Positions 27,968 to 37,674 of a DNA stretch of 64,000 nt are shown here, one piece after another (position 1 is the first letter of the stretch; every line of letters starts with the position of its first letter). The position numbers and the translations under genes were made by a program. The stretch is from positions 1 to 64,000 of the forward strand of contig CAWDUI010000047.1 of assembly GCA_963805445.1 (NCBI GenBank). The letters are read 5' to 3'. Source of the DNA: JAENVT01 sp963805445. GTDB taxonomy: Bacteria; Actinomycetota; Acidimicrobiia; Acidimicrobiales; Ilumatobacteraceae. The notes under the pieces were generated by a model. That model was given only the letters and a program-made list of their open reading frames with translations. It was not told where the DNA came from and made no database searches.

Positions 27968-28076
27968 TGCAACCGGCGCGTGTGAGTGAGGGGTGAAGCG
28001 AACGCAGTTGTCGTCGGGCCGGCGGAGACGTCGCATGTCGGCACTGAAGCATCCGAATCTGACGGGAGGCTGTCAG

Positions 28077-28313
28077 TCATCTGCGAAGTTCCTGTGCAGC
28101 ACCGCCATCGCTTCGGTCTCTGGTTCCATCGACTTCGGCCCACGGATCGAGGGCCGCGGCTCTGGCGTCGCTGCGGAGCGATTCCGGCTTGGCACTGATC
28201 GGGTCAAGATCGTCGACGCCGAGGTCAATGAATCGATCGGAGATCGGGTCGTACACAAGGCACTCGGCTCTTGTTCGGTCACTGTCGTAGTTCTTCACCT
28301 GGATCCATTCCAT
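28077..28313 (-). CDS. small hypothetical protein, 78 aa
   Basis: ATG 28313 opens a 78-residue frame that begins MEWIQVKNYDSDRTR and includes CLVYDPISDRFIDLGVDDLD, a plausible folded acidic protein. The tail is Arg/Asp/Ala-rich. It ends 41 bases before ATG 28036 of the exported-protein frame and reads the same way, so the two could be co-transcribed. No family is recognised. It shares the lower G+C of this stretch. Confidence 0.35.
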   Translation of the reverse strand: MEWIQVKNYDSDRTRAECLVYDPISDRFIDLGVDDLDPISAKPESLRSDARAAALDPWAEVDGTRDRSDGGAAQELRR

Positions 28314-28806
28314 TCCGCAGTGCGTGTCACGTCGCTACTCGCAACCGCCTCGTCTGCAGCATCGTTGGCACGCCCAAATCGGCACGGTTTCAACTAGTAC
28401 CGGGTGAAGCTGGCAACTTCCTGGGAGCCAGCTTCATGTTCAGTGACAATCGCGGTGTGATCAAGGCTGTGACCGTCCCGCTTGGCGCTGGCGTTCGAGC
28501 CGAGCGAGTGGTTCGTGTCACTCGCTGGAGTCACTGACCTGGTGTGACGAACCATCACGTCAGATCGAAGACGACGTGTTCGCCGCCAAGCCGAAGACTG
28601 CGCGCGCACATCCGACGAACTGTGTCGTGTCGTGTCGTGATGTTGTCTGGTGAGCATGGGCTCAGGACGAGACTCGTCGTTGAGAAGTCCCGGTGTGCTG
28701 CCTGCGAACTCGATGTGAAGCGGCAACGCCCTTGGTCGAGAAAACGCACAGGAACCGTAAAAGGCGAATCGCAGCGAACCTAAGGTGCCCTCTCCACGAT
28801 GAGGGC
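28314..28806. other. intergenic, no gene seen
   Basis: About 490 bases of lower-GC DNA lie between the exported-protein unit (leftward) and the second lipoprotein-exporter array (rightward). Open frames here look like noise. It must contain both promoters, but I see no strong -35/-10 pair or long inverted repeat. Confidence 0.4.
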
Positions 28807-29542
28807 ATGACTACTCGATTGAACGCCCGTTCCTCGATCGCCGTGCTCGGCATCTCCGTAGCTCTGCTGGCGACCGCTTGCGAAGCGGCAATTCTGCCAA
28901 GGCGCAGGTCGCTTCCCTCGGCTCGACGGCGGGTTCGTCGCCGCCGTCAACGGCCGCGGCCAACACTCAGGACGCGTTGCTCCAGTACGCGGCGTGCATG
29001 CGTGACAACGGCGTCGACATGGCGGACCCGACCTTCGACGCCGACGGCAATCCAACCGGGCGGCGGCTTTGGCGCCGGGTCGGGCATCGACCCGCGGTCC
29101 GATGCCTTCCAGACAGCGAAGACAGCGTGTGGCGACCTGCTGCAAGGAGTCTCCCTCGGCGGTGGCAACCGGACCCGACTTCAGCGCATTCAGAACAGTC
29201 TCAGCGACTACACCGCGTGCCTTGCGCGATCAGGGACTGCAGGTCGACGACATCACCTTCGGTGGTCCTGGTGGTAACGGGAACGGCGGGCCGCCGGACG
29301 GTTCGTTGCCGGCCGGTGGCGGCGGCTTCGGAGGTCCTCCGCCTGATGGTGCTGCTCCTGGTGGCGGGCCGGGTGGCGGTCCGGGTGGTGCTGGCTTCAA
29401 TCCGACCGCCCGGATCATCGAGCAGCTCGGTCTCGATGACACCGATCCGACAGTCAGTGCCGCGCTGGATGCGTGCGCATCGATCCTGACGAATGCCGTG
29501 CAGCCTGGCGGCGGCGCCAACACAACGACGACGACGCCGTGA
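28807..29542 (+). pseudogene. second Cys-x4-Gly lipoprotein (multiple frameshifts)
   Basis: ATG 28807 opens a signal peptide with lipobox (SIAVLGISVALLATAC). Coding sense then moves between frames near 28882, 29056, 29173, 29189 and 29224. Joined, the protein is about 240 residues with two halves: YAACMRDNG plus a later TACGDLL, then YTACLRDQG plus a later DACASIL. These are the same duplicated C-x4-G...C arrangement as in the lipoprotein at 20058. A Gly/Pro-rich region and a Thr tail follow. It opens the second exporter array. In the given sequence no intact product can be made. Confidence 0.6.
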
Positions 29543-31080
29543 GAGCGGAATCGGTGACGATACTGGGGCTCGTCGTATTGGTCGGAGGGGCCAGCGGGGG
29601 CTACGTCCTGGGGAGTCGCCACGCCGACGCGTCGTCCGTGGCTCGAGAGCCCGTGCAGCTGAGCACCACCAAGGTGCAACAGCTCGACCTGGTGACCTAC
29701 GACGAGACCAGTGCGACGCTCGGCTACACCACGTCGGTCACGGTGTCTCGCCGGCGGCCGGGACGGTCACGCCGATCGCCTCGGCGGGTGACACGTCGAC
29801 GCCGGGAGCATCGTTGCCACGGTCGATGGCGACCCCGTCGTCGCGATGATCGGCGACATACCGGGCTGCCGCGATCTGTCGACGTCGTCGAGCGACGGCA
29901 CCGACATCCGTCAACTCGAAACGAACCTGGTGGCAACTCGGCTACGACCCCGATGGCGACATCGTCATCGATGAGAAGTACGACGCGGCGACGAAGGCCG
30001 CCGTGACCGCATGGAGGACAGCCTCGGCCTCGACGACGACGGCAAGGTGCGCACAGGCGACTGGTCACTTCGTTCCCGGCGATCTGCAGGTCGACACCGT
30101 CTCGGCGACGTCGGTGGCGGTCCACCGGCAAGCGGCGCTGCTCGTCGGCCGCCAGGACGACGGAACGTATCGTGCCGATCGTGGCGCAGGCGGGCGATGT
30201 CGATCGGCGTCCGATCTGGTGCCCGGCACCCCCGTGACCACCGGGACGGTGCTGTTCGGGGCAACGTGGATTGCCCGTCGTCGCCATCGAGGGTGACCCC
30301 TCGTCGATCCCGGTCCTCGATCGCGGACCTCTACGAGCGGGGTCAGCGACGGCAGCGACGTCGAAATTCCTCGAGCAGATGCGCTCGAGCCCAGGGGATT
30401 CGACGGCTGAGGAACATCGACCGTTGACGACCACTACGACGCAGCGACAGCAACGGCGACGGCCGCCTGGTGGCACGATCGCTTGGCGTCACCGTCGACC
30501 CGGCGACATCGTCGTGCCCGCCGGGCCGTTCGTCGTCGTGCCGGCGGGCTGTCGTCGGCGAGCGGCTGGTCGCCGACGGGACCGCGCTCGAGCGGTGACA
30601 CGCGTGCTCCACCTCACCGCGCCAGCTCGCAAAGTGACGACGACGGCACCGATCGGCGACGACACCTTCGCGCTCGGCGCGCCGATCGATGTCGAGTTCC
30701 CCGACGGCTCGATCCAGCCGGAACGGTCGTCGACGTCGGCAACGTGGCCAGCAACCCAGCGGAACACCCGGCGACACCCCGACGTCGACGATCATCGATC
30801 CGCGTCGACGACATCCCGGCGTCGGTCGATTCGTTCGTGTCGATCCCAGTGACATTGCGTGTGGTCGACGCCGAGGTCGCTCGAGGCCGTTCGTCGTGCC
30901 GTCAGCGCACTGGTCGCGCTCGCCGAGGGTGGCTACGCCCTCGAGGTGGTCACCGCACCGCGGCGGACGGTACGAGCCAGACCACACTGATTGCTGTCAA
31001 GCCCGGCCTCTACACAGACGGCTTCGTGTCAGTCGACGGCGACAGTCGCCGCCGGCACCGAGGTCGTGGTGCCGGCATGA
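29539..31080 (+). pseudogene. HlyD-type adaptor with two peptidoglycan-binding-like domains (many frameshifts)
   Basis: GTG 29539 overlaps the lipoprotein stop (GTGA). An anchor helix (VTILGLVVLVGGASGGYVLG) is followed, across at least six frame changes, by a first barrel, a wall-binding-type unit (SSSDGTDIRQLETNLV then YDAATKAAVTAW), a second such unit around 30330-30470 (SDGSDVEI, DDHYDAATATATAAW), the second barrel and a C-terminal domain ending VVVPA at TGA 31080. Coding character is kept within each frame. Two wall-binding units in one adaptor is unusual. The stop overlaps the ATPase start as ATGA. Confidence 0.6.
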
Positions 31081-31837
31081 GCTGACCCGTCCGCTGCGAG
31101 CCCGAACAGCAATGCCTCCGGGTTGGCGCTGGAACTCATCGACGTCGTCAAGGAGTACCCCGGGTGAGCCACCGGTCGCGCGCTCGACGGGTCTCGTTGC
31201 AGGTCATCGACAGGGCGAACTCGTCGGCCATCGTCGGCCCGTCTGGCTCGGGCAAATCGACGCTGCTGCACATCATCGGCACACTCGATCGGCCGACCAC
31301 CGGCACCGTGCGGCATCGCCGGGGTCGATCGTCGCACATGAGCGACCGGCAACTGTCCGGCGCGCGTTCGCAACTCATCGGGTTCGTCTTCCAAGCGTTC
31401 TTCCTGCTCGACGGACTGAGCGCGATCGAGAACGTTGCCAACGGTTTGCTCTATCGCGGTCGTCGCCCCAGCCGATCGACGCGACGCCGCCGCAGAAGCG
31501 CTGCGCCGCGTCGGGCTCGGCCAACGCCTCGACACACACGCCGAATCAGATGTCCGGCGGTGAACGCCAACGCGTCGCCATCGCCCGGGCAATCGTCAAC
31601 CGGCCGTCGATCGTCCTCGCCGACGAACCCACCGGCAACCTCGACTCGGAGTCGGGGGGCGCGGTGATGGGGCTGATCCGCGAGCTCCATGCCGAGGGCC
31701 GCACCATCGTCGATCATCACCCACGACCGAGACCTCGCCGCATCGCTACCACGGCGCATCTCGATGCTCGACGGCTCGATCGAGTCGATCGAGTCGATCG
31801 AGTCCAGCGCAGACACTCAGTCGGAGCGATGCAATGA
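31077..31837 (+). pseudogene. MacB-type ATP-binding protein of the second array (frameshifted)
   Basis: The start is ATG 31077 in an ATGA overlap, with a frame break within a few codons. The motifs are intact but in different frames: LELIDVVKEYPG, Walker A GPSGSGKST, Q-loop FQAFFLLDG, signature MSGGERQRVAIARAI, Walker B IVLADEPTGNLDS and a split H-loop ITHD near 31715. The tail carries a triple SIE repeat encoded by a 9-base tandem. Its stop TGA 31837 overlaps the permease ATG 31834. It is the counterpart of the intact ATPase at 17933. Confidence 0.65.
31778..31804 (+). repeat. 9-bp tandem repeat, three copies
   Basis: The unit GATCGAGTC occurs three times in a row near the end of the ATPase gene and encodes SIE-SIE-SIE in one frame. 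Short tandems of this kind change copy number by slippage, and the 9-base unit would keep frame. Confidence 0.6.
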
Positions 31838-33043
31838 GCGCCGCACCGGCCAGCTACCGATCGAAGTCTGAAGCCCGCCGATGTCCTGCCGCGTCGGGGC
31901 TCTCGGCCTGCGAACCCGGCGAATGCGCACGGGTCTGTCCACGCTCGGCGTCGCCATCGGCATCGCTGCGATGGTCGGCGTGCTCGGGCTCTCGGCGTCA
32001 TCGCGCGAGGAACTGCAGCCAGGATCCGCGCCCTCGGCACCAACCTGCTGCAGGTCCAGGCCGGGCAGGGATTCGGCCGTGGCAACCGGACAACTACCCG
32101 CCAACGCCGTAGCGATGGTCAGCCGAATCGGACCCGTGATAGCGGTGAGTTCGATCGCAACGGTCGACAGCACAGTGCGGCGCACCGACATGGTCTCGGA
32201 AGGAATCACCGGTGGCATCTCGGTGTTCGCCGCCGACACCGATCTGCTGACCACATTGGACGCAACGCTCGCCGACGGCGAATGGCTCGACAATGCGACC
32301 AGCACGTATCCCGCCGTGGTGCTCGGCTCAGTCGCCGCAGAGAAGCTCGGCATCGTCGACGTCGCCGATCAGCTCAGGGTGCTCATCGGCGACAGTGGTT
32401 CGCCGTGATCGGCATCATGCGATCCCGTCGCCGCCGCCGAGGGGCTCGATCGAGCAGCGATCATCGGCATCGCCGCCGCGGAGACCTACGTGGTCGGTGA
32501 CGACATCGTCCCCGAGCGGATCTACGTGCGCACGGAGGAAGGTGCGGTCGACGAAGTCCGAAACGTGCTGCCGGCGACCGTCAACCCGCAAACCCCCGAG
32601 GAGGTCGAGGCGACGCGCCCGTCCGACGCCCTCGCTGCGGAAGACGCCGCCAGCAACGCGTTCACCTCGCTGTTCCTCGGGCTCGGCGCCGTCGCCCTCC
32701 TGGTCGGTGGCATCGGCATCGCCAACGTCATGGTCATCGCCGTCATCGAGCGACGCATCGAGATCGGGCTCCGCCGGGCCCTCGGTGCAACCGGGCCCAC
32801 ATCCGCCGGCAGTTCCTCACCGAGGCGGTCCTCTTGGCCGGCGCCGGTGGCGTCGTTGGCGTCGGTCTCGGTGCTGCCGTCACCGCCCTGTACGCATCGG
32901 CAAAGGACTGGAAGATCGTCGTACCACCCATCGCAATCGGAGGCGGTGTGCTCGCTGCGCTGGCCATCGGCGCGATCGCCGGGCTCTACCCCGCGGCACG
33001 AGCCGCACGTCTCCCACCAACCGAAGCACTGCGAGGCACCTGA
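31834..33043 (+). pseudogene. MacB-type permease of the second array (frameshifted)
   Basis: The start is ATG 31834 (ATGA overlap). The first helix region (TRRMRTGLSTLGVAIGIAAM) reads in a frame that opens near 31881. An extracytoplasmic domain follows (MVSEGITGGISVFAADTD, NATSTYPAVVLG), with breaks near 32010, 32085, 32400 and 32800. The C-terminal three-helix FtsX domain is clear (GGIGIANVMVIAVIERRIE, GLRRALGAT, GLYPAARAARLPPTEALRGT) and ends at TGA 33043. It is homologous in layout to the intact permease at 16725. Confidence 0.65.
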
Positions 33044-33044
33044 A

Positions 33045-34531
33045 ATGCCCAGATCCACAAAGCACCGCGACGACGACGGATCGTCACGTCCATTCTCTGC
33101 CTGGCCATCGGAGGCACCGCGGCGGGTCTGGCATGGCGTCGCCACCCCGCCAGCACTGCGGCTGAAGCGGCGCCCATTCTCAAGACCACTCCGATCAAGA
33201 CAGGTGACCTGACCACCACCGAGCGCATCGACGGAACCATCGAGCTTTCATCAACGCTCACCGTGCTGCACCGCATCGCAGGCCAAACCAGCACGACATC
33301 GACGTCGACGCCGACCTCGACGCCCACGGCCCCGCAGTCAGCAGGCGCGTCGACATCGGTTCTGTCGTCGACGCTGCTATCGAGCGCGCCGGCGACAGCA
33401 GGTCTCGTCGAGGATTGCACGAACTCGCCAGCTCCGGCCATTTCAGCTGAGACGGCTCTGGTGCCGGCGACCACGGTTGCTGCCCCCGATACGACGCCAA
33501 GCGCACCCCCGGACACGAGTGTGGCGACGTCCACAGCTCCGCCGACGCCCACACCTCCGCCGACCACCACACCTGCGCCGACCACCACGTGCGCAACGAC
33601 TGCAACGCCGTCTTCAATATCCGCGGCACCGACCGGAGCAGCGCCAACCCGAGCCGGACCCGCCCGCCCGAGCGGCTCGACCGGGGCAGCGACGGGCGCC
33701 ACCGCCAGCGCCGTAGTCACGCAGACGGTCACCTCGATCGTCGCAGTCAACACCGCCCTACACAGCGGCGACGTTCTGTACACCGTCGACGGCGAACCCG
33801 TCGTCGCCCTCGACGGCAACTTGCCGGCATGGCGTTCGCTGTCCACCTCATCAGCCGACGGCGCCGACGTCGCCCAACTCGAAGCGGCCCTCGTCGCCCT
33901 CGGTTACGACCCCGATAGCAAGGTCACTGTCGACAACCACTTCGACGCGGCAACACGGACCATGGTCAACACCTGGCAGCAAGGCCTCGGCATCGCGCCG
34001 ACCGGCAAGGTCACGCTCGGATCGATCGTCTTTCTGCCCTCGACGACAACAGTGACGGCCGTCGAACAACACGTGGGCGACAGCGTCGGTGAAGGCGACG
34101 CCGTGCTCCAACTCGCCTCACCGACACAAGATGTTGTCATCGATGTGCCGTCCGGCGACGAAGCCCTTGTCGTACCTGGTTTGAGCGTCATGATCGGAGA
34201 TGTGCAAGGCACCATCACCCAACTGCGATCGGCGGACAGCAATGGCTCAGTAGTTGTCGAAGCCGTGATAACACCGACGACGGCGATCGACGGAGCGACC
34301 AATGGGTCCACCGTGAAGGTCAGCCTCACCCTCCAGAACGCGACCGGCGTGCTGCTGGCGCCCGCTGAGGCCTTGGTCTCGCGCCTGGATGGCACCTACG
34401 CCGTCCAGGTCGAGGCAACCGACGAGACCGTGAGTTGGCTCACCGTCGAGATCATCGGCGTGAGCGGCGCCAACGTCGCCATTCGTGCCGACGGCCTGAC
34501 CGAGGGCACGCTGATTCTGCTCCCCGTCTGA
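33045..34531 (+). pseudogene. second HlyD-type adaptor with peptidoglycan-binding-like domain (one early frameshift)
   Basis: ATG 33045 begins MPRSTKHR; one base is missing at about 33071, after which the frame is open to TGA 34531. A short membrane segment (SILCLAIGGTAAGLAW) leads to a barrel strand and a ~110-residue Thr/Ser/Pro/Ala-rich linker. A wall-binding-type unit follows (SSADGADVAQLEAALVALGY, DNHFDAATRTMVNTW), then the second barrel and a C-terminal domain ending GTLILLPV. It closes the second array, which thus encodes two adaptors. Apart from the first ~25 residues it is intact and could be translated from an internal start. Confidence 0.7.
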
Positions 34532-34563
34532 CAACGCATCACAGAACGGCGAACGCGTCAGCA

Positions 34564-35982
34564 TCACTCAGGCGGCATGGTCTCCAACAACCGTGGCGCC
34601 GACACGGCGGGCAAGGAGATTCGGAACTGGGTTCCGTTGCCTGGCGACGTCGTCAACGAGATGTTGCCGCCATGCGCTTCGACGATCGACTTGGCGATCG
34701 ACAGCCCCAACCCTGACCCGCCGCTGTGCCGCGACCGGGACGGGTCCCCACGAAAGAACCGCTCGAAGGCGCCCGCTGCAGTTCTGGCGTCCATCCCAGG
34801 TCCGTGATCGATCACGGCGATCACGACGTCGCCCGCCTCAACGCGTCCGCAGAGCTCGACCGAGGTATCGATCGGGGTGTGCACCATCGCGTTGTGCACC
34901 AGGGCAGCGACCACCTGGTGCAAGCGCTCGGAATCACCGGTCACCATCAGGTCCGGTTGGGTGGTCACGGTGACCACGCGGTCTGGTTGAACCGCTTCCG
35001 CGTCGCGAGCGACGTCACCGAGCATTAGTGCAAGATCGACTGCGTCCTGGCGGATGGCACGCCGTTGATCAAGCGTTGAGAGCAGAAGCAGATCATCGAC
35101 GAGAGTGCCCATGCGGCCGGCCTCACTCGCGACGCGTCGCATCGCGTCGTCGAGTGCGGCCGCGTCGTCGAGTCCACCGTGCTGATAGAGATCGCTGTAT
35201 CCACGGATCGAAGTCAACGGGGTCCGCAACTCGTGCGAAGCGTCAGCGACGAATTGACGTAGCCGATCGTCGGCTACTTGTCGCTCATCGAGCATCGTGT
35301 TCAAAGCCAATGACAGGCGCCCAGCCTCGGTTCCGGTCGGGTATGGAGCAACCCGCCGATCTCGATCGCCTGATCTGATTGCGTCAGCGGCCTCCGCCAT
35401 GTCGTTGATCGGCTTGACACCGAGGCGCAACACCCACGCCGTCGTGAGGCCGACCACACCAAGTACTGCGAGTCCGGCAAGCCCGGTGGCCAGCAGCAGC
35501 CGGTTGTAGGCGCTGTCGGCACGGTCCAAGGGGAGAGCGACGATGTCCCACCCAACGTGATCCGGAGCGACAACGACCAACACGCGATATCGCCCCGACC
35601 CGTCCAGACGTTCCGCCGTGAACGGTTCGGCCGCCGCCAGCGCGGATGCCGCTTGGGCTCGCGCGACACTGACGATCGGCTGGCCAACAGTGAGTTGTGA
35701 GATCAGCTGCGGGGTCAACGTACCGTCGGGGTCGAGATGCCCCACAAAGAGCTCAGAGAGGCCGGTCGCGCCGGGCGCAGGCGGGCCACCTGCCGGTCGG
35801 CCGAACACATTTGGTCCACCGCCTTCGAGCAAGGCCATCGCGAAGGGCTTTGCGCTCTTCAGCTGATCGTCGACCTGCCTGGTGAGGAAATCCCGCTGGG
35901 TGCCGGCGACGAGGGACGCGGTGACAGCGAAGGTCACCGCCACGGCTACGAGTCCGACGTACAAACGGCTGCGCAGCTTCAT
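34564..35982 (-). CDS. sensor histidine kinase
   Basis: The 472-residue protein has an N-terminal helix (LYVGLVAVAVTFAVTASLVAG), a ~130-residue extracytoplasmic domain with a Gly/Pro-rich patch, a second helix (LLATGLAGLAVLGVVGLTTAW), HAMP, HisKA with ASHELRTPLTSIRGY, N-box ALVHNAMVHTP, G1 DHGPGMDA and G2 GGSGLGLSIAK. Unlike the kinase at 21921, its sensor has no Cys-x4-Gly motifs. The start overlaps the response-regulator stop as TGATG. The pair converges on the second exporter array and is the likely controller by proximity. Confidence 0.93.
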   Translation of the reverse strand: MKLRSRLYVGLVAVAVTFAVTASLVAGTQRDFLTRQVDDQLKSAKPFAMALLEGGGPNVFGRPAGGPPAPGATGLSELFVGHLDPDGTLTPQLISQLTVGQPIVSVARAQAASALAAAEPFTAERLDGSGRYRVLVVVAPDHVGWDIVALPLDRADSAYNRLLLATGLAGLAVLGVVGLTTAWVLRLGVKPINDMAEAADAIRSGDRDRRVAPYPTGTEAGRLSLALNTMLDERQVADDRLRQFVADASHELRTPLTSIRGYSDLYQHGGLDDAAALDDAMRRVASEAGRMGTLVDDLLLLSTLDQRRAIRQDAVDLALMLGDVARDAEAVQPDRVVTVTTQPDLMVTGDSERLHQVVAALVHNAMVHTPIDTSVELCGRVEAGDVVIAVIDHGPGMDARTAAGAFERFFRGDPSRSRHSGGSGLGLSIAKSIVEAHGGNISLTTSPGNGTQFRISLPAVSAPRLLETMPPE

Positions 35983-36671
35983 CAGTCAACTCGTAGGCAG
36001 TAGCCGACACCGCGGATCGTGTGGATGAGCTTTTCCTCTCCTTGATCAGCCTTTCTGCGGAGATAGCTCATGTATGTCTCCACGACCGTTGCATCGCCAT
36101 CGAAGTCGTACTGCCAGACATGGTCGAGGATCTGCGACTTGGTGACGACTCTGCCGTTGTTCATCAGGAGATAGCGCAACAACCTGTACTCGGTCGGCGT
36201 CAACGACACTGCGACACCGCGCTTGGTGACGCGATGCGCCGATTGGTTCATCTCGATGTCACCGACACGCAGCACCTCCTCCTTGTCGACGTGGCCATTG
36301 CGGCGTAACGCAACTCCGACTCGTGCAATCAATTCCGCAATGGCGAACGGTTTGACGAGATAGTCGTCGCCGCCAATGGTGAGGCCGCGGACACGATCGT
36401 CGATGGCATCGCGTGCAGTCAGGAACATCACGGGCACTTGGCACCCACCACTGCGTAGCCGACGGAGAACCTCGAACCCATCGATGTCCGGCATCATCAC
36501 GTCGAGCACGATCAGATCCGGCTGCACAGCCGCGACCTGCGCGATCGCGTCGTGGCCATTCCCGCTCGTGAACGTGTCCAGCCCCTGTAATTTCAGAGCG
36601 GATGCGACGAGAAACGAAATGTTGTCCTCGTCATCCACGATGAGGACACGCGGCGGCCGATCACTTGTCAT
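35982..36671 (-). CDS. OmpR-family response regulator
   Basis: The 229-residue protein has a receiver domain (VLIVDDEDN, phospho-acceptor in IVLDVMMPDIDG, FLTARD, LVKPF) and an OmpR-type winged helix (LTPTEYRLLRYLL, DATVVETYMSYLRRKAD, IRGVGYCLRVD). It is translationally coupled to the kinase. Two AGTTCGCGA direct repeats 38 bases apart (36699-36707 and 36737-36745) lie upstream and could be its own binding sites. Confidence 0.93.
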   Translation of the reverse strand: MTSDRPPRVLIVDDEDNISFLVASALKLQGLDTFTSGNGHDAIAQVAAVQPDLIVLDVMMPDIDGFEVLRRLRSGGCQVPVMFLTARDAIDDRVRGLTIGGDDYLVKPFAIAELIARVGVALRRNGHVDKEEVLRVGDIEMNQSAHRVTKRGVAVSLTPTEYRLLRYLLMNNGRVVTKSQILDHVWQYDFDGDATVVETYMSYLRRKADQGEEKLIHTIRGVGYCLRVD

Positions 36672-37137
36672 GTTGGTCAGACACTCGCGCCCCTCAACAG
36701 TTCGCGACCCTCGTCATCGACCACAATGCAGCTCATAGTTCGCGAGTATGCAAGAGAGACCTGTGAATTGGATGAGACCCGCCTTGGAGTCTTCTGTGAA
36801 TCGGCGCAGGCATGGGCCTGCTGGCAGTTCGTCAGCAAATGAACTGCGACGGCGCGAAAGTCGAATCCGAATCCCGCCCTAACACCGATCCACACTCGTC
36901 GGTGGGGTCAGTCACCGATCCCAGGGCGGTTCATTTCCTGCAGCTTCGACCCCGTCGGCGATCAGCAGAACCTGGCGCATATCGCCGGCTCTGGGTGCTG
37001 CTCTTCCACACGCCACGCCCTCAGTGTCAGCCCTTGGAACGACTGTCGGTCACCGGGCTTACATAGAAGTCGGTCGGTTTCGGGCCTGCCGTGACCTCGA
37101 GGCGCGCCGATCGGCGCATATGGCGCGCCCGCGATCT
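36672..37137. other. intergenic, no gene seen
   Basis: About 465 bases between the response regulator (leftward) and the end of a hypothetical gene (also leftward). Apart from the AGTTCGCGA pair near its left side, I see no gene, RNA or strong dyad. Confidence 0.4.
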
Positions 37138-37665
37138 CTACCGCCTCGCCTGCGACGCAGCCGACCTCCCACCGCCGGGTTCGGGCGCGTTTTGGTTGAA
37201 CGCCGGTGTGAACAGCATCTCCCAATTCACTTCCCAGGTCGCGCCGCCGTCGGCGGAGAAGGCTTGTTCCCACTTCGGGTTTGGGGTGGCGGTGTCGAGC
37301 CAGCGGAAGCGGACAACGATTGGATGGCCAGCGAGTTCGTCGTCGGCCACGAATGTGCCGACACCGTCGACGAAGCTCCCGACCACCGGTGGGTCGAGGT
37401 GATGTGGTGTGCGCTGATCCAGCCACCAGATCGACCAGGTTCGGTCGGCCGGGTTGAACGAGCGCATGGCGATTGCGCCGTAGGCGCCAGACGGATCGTC
37501 GAGCCAGTTGTCATCCATGTTCCCGAACCCTCCAGAGGTCGGGAGGCAGGTCAGCGTGCCGGAGAAGTGGTCCCACTCATCGCAGCCTGCAAGGCGGGCG
37601 CGGAGTTTGCGGTGGGTCACGGTCCACGAGCCGTGCAGAAAGTCAAAGTCGTGTGCGCTCAACAT
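37138..37665 (-). CDS. hypothetical protein (DUF1579-like)
   Basis: The 175-residue protein begins MLSAHDFDFLHGSWTVTHRKL. The FDFLxGxWxV opening and later beta strands (RTWSIWWLDQR, PIVVRFRWLD, WEQAFSADGGATWEVNW) resemble the lipocalin-like DUF1579 group of small-molecule-binding barrels. There is no signal peptide. It starts nine bases after the stop of the gene at 37675, so the two form an operon divergent from the WYL regulator. Confidence 0.7.
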   Translation of the reverse strand: MLSAHDFDFLHGSWTVTHRKLRARLAGCDEWDHFSGTLTCLPTSGGFGNMDDNWLDDPSGAYGAIAMRSFNPADRTWSIWWLDQRTPHHLDPPVVGSFVDGVGTFVADDELAGHPIVVRFRWLDTATPNPKWEQAFSADGGATWEVNWEMLFTPAFNQNAPEPGGGRSAASQARR

Positions 37666-37674
37666 GGTGACCGC

